A stretch of DNA of 64,000 nucleotides, taken from the NCBI RefSeq assembly GCF_964355755.1, contig NC_092680.1:10827001-10891000 (forward strand). The letters run 5' to 3'. Of the stretch, positions 60,729-64,000 are shown piece by piece. Numbering within the stretch: the stretch's first letter is position 1; each line of letters starts with the position of its first letter. Source of the stretch: Antedon mediterranea. Lineage: Eukaryota; Echinodermata; Crinoidea; Comatulida; Antedonidae. Under the pieces are notes generated by a model. It made no database searches. It saw nothing but the letters and a program-made list of their open reading frames with translations, and had not been told where the DNA came from. A program made the position numbers and the translations under genes.

Positions 60729-61458
60729 AAATCAGAAACAAAGTTGCATAACATCATTTTACATTGATTGATCATTCATTTCATATAAATAGACTATTAT
60801 GATCTCTTCAGGCATCTACTGGTTTGTGGCGTAACGGGTAATGCTCAGGTTTGAGTACTCTGAGTAGTGGGTCGAACCTCTAGGGATATTTTTTTTCTTT
60901 TTTTTTTTTAATTGAAAATAAATATTTTTTTTAAAAGAGATATTTTGATGGTTGTAAATGTCAGGCCTAAAGAAGTGGACCTTTTTTAAAATCAGAAACA
61001 AAGTTGCATAAAAAAAAAAAGTTGCATAACATTATTTTTCATTGATTGATCATTCATTTCATATAAATAGACTATTATCAGCTCTTCGGTCATCTACTGG
61101 TTTGTGGCGTAACGGGTAATGCTCAGGTTTGAGTGCTCTCAGCAGTGGGTTCGAACCTATACGCGTATTTTTTTTATTTTTTTTTTAATTGAAAATAAAT
61201 ATTGTTTTTGAAAGTGAGATATTTTTATGGTTGTAAATGTCATGCCTAACTAAGTGGACCGTTTTTAAAATCAGAAACAAAGTTGCATAACATCATTTTA
61301 CATTGATTGATCATTCATTTCATATAAATAGACTATTATGATCTCTTCAGTCATCTACTGGTTTGTGGCGTAGCGGGTAATGCTCAGGTTTGAGTGCTCT
61401 CAATCGTGGTTTCGAACCTCTAGGGATATTTTTTCTCTTTTTTTTTTAATTGAAAATG
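60729..61458 (+). repeat. tRNA-like tandem array, segment 7
   Basis: Nearly three units of the same array. The segment ends within TTAATTGAAAATG, where LINE D begins. Confidence 0.9.
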
Positions 61459-61583
61459 ACTGTATTATGTCGAGCAACTGATAACAACGCATTTCAGATC
61501 GCTCACAAAAACTCTAAATTGCTCCATAATTATACACTATACGGTATAATCAATCAAACACCAATACTTCTGAAGGCTTTTAA

Positions 61584-62532
61584 ATGATGTCTACGAAGCC
61601 AAATTTAAGATCTAAACAGACAACCGGGAAATCAACCGATAATTTATCTGTGCCTACCGAAGGCCCGATCAACGATGGAGAACAGCCTGCTACCCAGCCT
61701 GCTGATTCACCCAACATACCAGATACCGAAGCCTTGCCGGTACAACAACAAAGCCCATTGTTGTCAAAGGACTCGTCTACTTTGCAAGATGTTAAGCTCC
61801 TCCTATCAGACGATACGGAACTTGTAAGTATTGTTGCAGCAACGATAAGCAAACATATTCTTTCGTCACCCGATCTTATGGATAAAATAATATCATCCAT
61901 ATGCGGAAATGAAACCGTAATAAGATCAATAAGTGACGCCATTATTGACCAGGTTAGCCAAAATATTTACAGTAGCATCTCTATGGACAACGAGACTATA
62001 GCGGGCGACATTATTACTCTACAAGAGCAAAATGACCGTCTGAGAAAAGAACATCGCGGTATGGTGGACAAGATCGATGACCTCGAACAGTACAGTAGGC
62101 GCAACTGCCTACTAATTCACGGAGTACCCGAAACGGCAAATGAAAACACAGATACCTTAGCTCTAGATATTATAACATCTCGCATCTGCGAAGATATGGA
62201 ACTAATCGATATAGACTCACCGACTTGGACGGAAGAAAGTACTCCATAACAACAAAACACGCAGCAGTTCTAAACCGAGGCCTCGTCCGATTATCGTAAA
62301 ATTTTCCACATACCGCGCACGAGCAGAAGTGTTTCGCAACAAGAAATTGCTTAAAAATTCTTCTTACTCTATAACCGAGAACTTAACACCTTCTCGCATG
62401 ACCCTCCTGCGCGAAGCGGGCGCACATGCCGCTGTGGAAGCCGCGTGGTCGCTCGATGGACGGATCAACTGCCTTCTGCACAACAAGAAGAAGATTGTCA
62501 TTAGGTCTACATCCGACCTCCGTAATCTCTAG
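61584..62532 (+). pseudogene. LINE D ORF1, L1-type RNA-binding protein, frameshifted
   Basis: The first frame (61584-62249) starts with a Ser/Thr/Pro-rich region and continues with helical sequence. It then enters an RRM-like domain with DDLEQYSRRNCLLIHGVPE, a block typical of L1-type ORF1 proteins and related CR1 ORF1s. A shift near 62,230 moves the rest into another frame, where 62,329-62,532 encodes VFRNKKLLKNSSYSITENLT and TLLREAGAH, the C-terminal part of the same domain. The protein would coat LINE RNA and act as a chaperone. ORF2 follows at 63,240 on the same strand. Confidence 0.78.
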
Positions 62533-62535
62533 ATG

Positions 62536-63239
62536 TAATTAAAACATCAACTATCAATTAATATTGCTTGTATGTTCCGCTGTGCGGATTCAGCTACAGT
62601 AAACCTTGATTGTTCCTGTCTGATCCCAAAATTATTTATATTACATATTACTCCTGTTGTTGTCGTTTATCGTCATCATCATCTTTTATTATTATTATTA
62701 TTAATATTATTATTATTATTATTGGTGTTATTTTTATTATTATTATCGTTATATTATTATTGTTGTCACGAGTGTTAAATAAATACACTTGTATTTATTT
62801 ATTTATCTATTTAAGAAAAAAACAACAACTCTATTACAATTGGCCTACCTCACTTGTGTTGTTTGTCTGCTACTTGCAAGTACAATGGTAACTCGCTATC
62901 AATTTAAGTAGTATACGTAATCATAATTACATGGTACATAGTACCTTACACATTATTACAAAATTAACATTCCTCGACTTGCAACTATTATTACTACCGG
63001 TATTATTTACTATTTATTATCTATTATAATAATACGATATATGAAATAGAAATTATATATAATATATATGTATAATTTTATAAATGACAGTGTTCATTTG
63101 ACTGAATTATACCAATTTCACCCACTGTCCAAAAATGCATTTTACGAGTCAATGCGTTGCGATTTTTGAAATTATTATTTAATCAAAATTTATCTTACTT
63201 ATCACGTCACTGTAACCTACTTCTACGTAAATTTGTTCT
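62536..63239. other. LINE D inter-ORF spacer with (ATT)n tract
   Basis: No gene. An imperfect ATT/TTATTA microsatellite lies at about 62,690-62,760, followed by AT-rich DNA up to ORF2. Confidence 0.5.
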
Positions 63240-64000
63240 ATGTTGTGTGTGTACTGTAATAAGTGTATAAGGACAAACACATATACAAGCTGTTCTATTT
63301 GTAACAAGCCATCCCATACAAATTGCGCCCCTCCATCTGTGAACTTTTATTGCCTAAAATGCCTTGCCGACTCTCTTCCTTTCAATCATATACCAAATGA
63401 TGATGAATTCAAATACGAAATAAATCAACTTAACAATGATCATACTATAAGCTTTCATGAACTCCAAAATTTAAAAATTAATCCCTTTGAAATAAATGAT
63501 AAAACTGACAAAAATAATGATAATATAGGCCTAACTAATAAAAATGACAAATGCGAATACTACTTAAGTGATACATTTAATAACAAAATCAGTAACAAAA
63601 ACACAATGCTAAGCATAATCCATATGAATTCCCGTAGCCTGGTCAAAAATTTCAATTCTATAACAAATTATCTTCTCACCCTAAACCATAAATTTTCCAT
63701 TTTAGGCTTCAGTGAAACTTGGTTTGACCAAAACAATTCCCCTCCTCCTCTTACACATATTGATGGATATACATTGGTGCAATCCGACCGTCTAGATAGA
63801 AAAGGTGGAGGGGTCGCCCTCTATATTTCAAATGATTTAAACTTTAAAATTAGAACCGACATCAATTTACCGTCCAATCCAACATATGAATCCCTCTTTA
63901 TCGAAGTTGAAAATGAACTTAAAAATAGCATAGTAGGTATTATATACAGACCACCCAATAGTTCCACCCATCCCTTTTTAAACAACCTCTCAACATGCAT
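63240..64000 (+). CDS. LINE D ORF2, N-terminal zinc finger and endonuclease, partial
   Basis: Open from the ATG at 63,240 to the window edge. Near the start is a PHD-like zinc finger: CSICNKPSHTNCAPP then FYCLKC, a C-x2-C...H-x3-C...C-x2-C pattern known from the N terminus of CR1-type ORF2. A Asn/Asp-rich linker follows, then the endonuclease with SIIHMNSRSLVKN (metal-site Asn), ILGFSETWFD (catalytic Glu), RKGGGVALYIS and VGIIYRPPNSS. The later Asp/His blocks and the reverse transcriptase lie beyond the window. No lesion is seen in this part. Confidence 0.85.
   Translation, partial: MLCVYCNKCIRTNTYTSCSICNKPSHTNCAPPSVNFYCLKCLADSLPFNHIPNDDEFKYEINQLNNDHTISFHELQNLKINPFEINDKTDKNNDNIGLTNKNDKCEYYLSDTFNNKISNKNTMLSIIHMNSRSLVKNFNSITNYLLTLNHKFSILGFSETWFDQNNSPPPLTHIDGYTLVQSDRLDRKGGGVALYISNDLNFKIRTDINLPSNPTYESLFIEVENELKNSIVGIIYRPPNSSTHPFLNNLSTC

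Noticed and set aside
62572-62891. ORFs rich in Leu/Ile
   Set aside because: Translation of the ATT/TTA microsatellite in the LINE D spacer.

Overview
The window is AT-rich, intron-bearing animal DNA. It contains almost no ordinary host genes and a dense mix of mobile elements: DIRS-type, Penelope-like and several CR1/L1-like retroelements, TIR-bearing DNA elements, and satellites. Spliced genes with GT-AG introns, Penelope elements, SGNH-bearing DIRS elements and frequent TAGGCCTA words suggest a marine invertebrate, possibly an echinoderm. That assignment is inference only.

Layout: 1-2.6 kb is a decayed DIRS-like retrotransposon on the minus strand (SGNH hydrolase, gag, reverse transcriptase). 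2.87-8.04 kb holds two AT-rich satellites with units of about 187 bp and about 85 bp; the first carries two copies of a 198-bp hairpin-ended insertion. 8.04-10.2 kb is the 5' half of a LINE. From 10.2 kb, and again from 44.2 to 61.5 kb, the background is a tandem array with a unit of about 258 bp. Each unit carries a tRNA-like Pol III promoter (A and B boxes) followed by a T-run. This array has been broken up by later insertions: a 33.2-kb element, a 903-bp TIR element, two tandem Penelope elements, a LINE, and two copies of a MITE that carries tRNA-Val-like sequences. 61.5-64 kb is the start of another LINE.

Main discovery: positions 11,021-44,229 look like one giant, previously unrecognised DNA transposon inserted in the tRNA-like array. 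It is flanked by a perfect 5-bp duplication (AATAC). Its termini are short inverted repeats, AACACG and CGTGTT. Removing it restores an uninterrupted array unit identical to one at about 53.33 kb. About 0.6-1.15 kb inside each end lies an array of the same 17-bp palindrome, GTCATAA-NNN-TTATGAC (nine full plus two shortened copies on the left, six on the right). Next to each array is the 3' end of a spliced gene, so the two genes read outward. Gene A (minus, 12,315-19,886) encodes a DUF7869-like protein with an RNase H-like pattern of acidic residues and is my candidate transposase. Gene B (plus, 38,952-42,506) encodes an unrecognised 295-residue protein with a Cys cluster, basic patches and an acidic tail. 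The 19-kb middle carries nested debris: a long-inverted-repeat element with a Merlin/ISXO2-like transposase remnant, a Penelope remnant with a hammerhead-like core, a tRNA-bearing MITE, a broken LINE, and four near-identical 1,757-bp tandem repeats.

Gene models were built by hand from splice sites and reading frame. Family names come from recognised motifs and not from searches.
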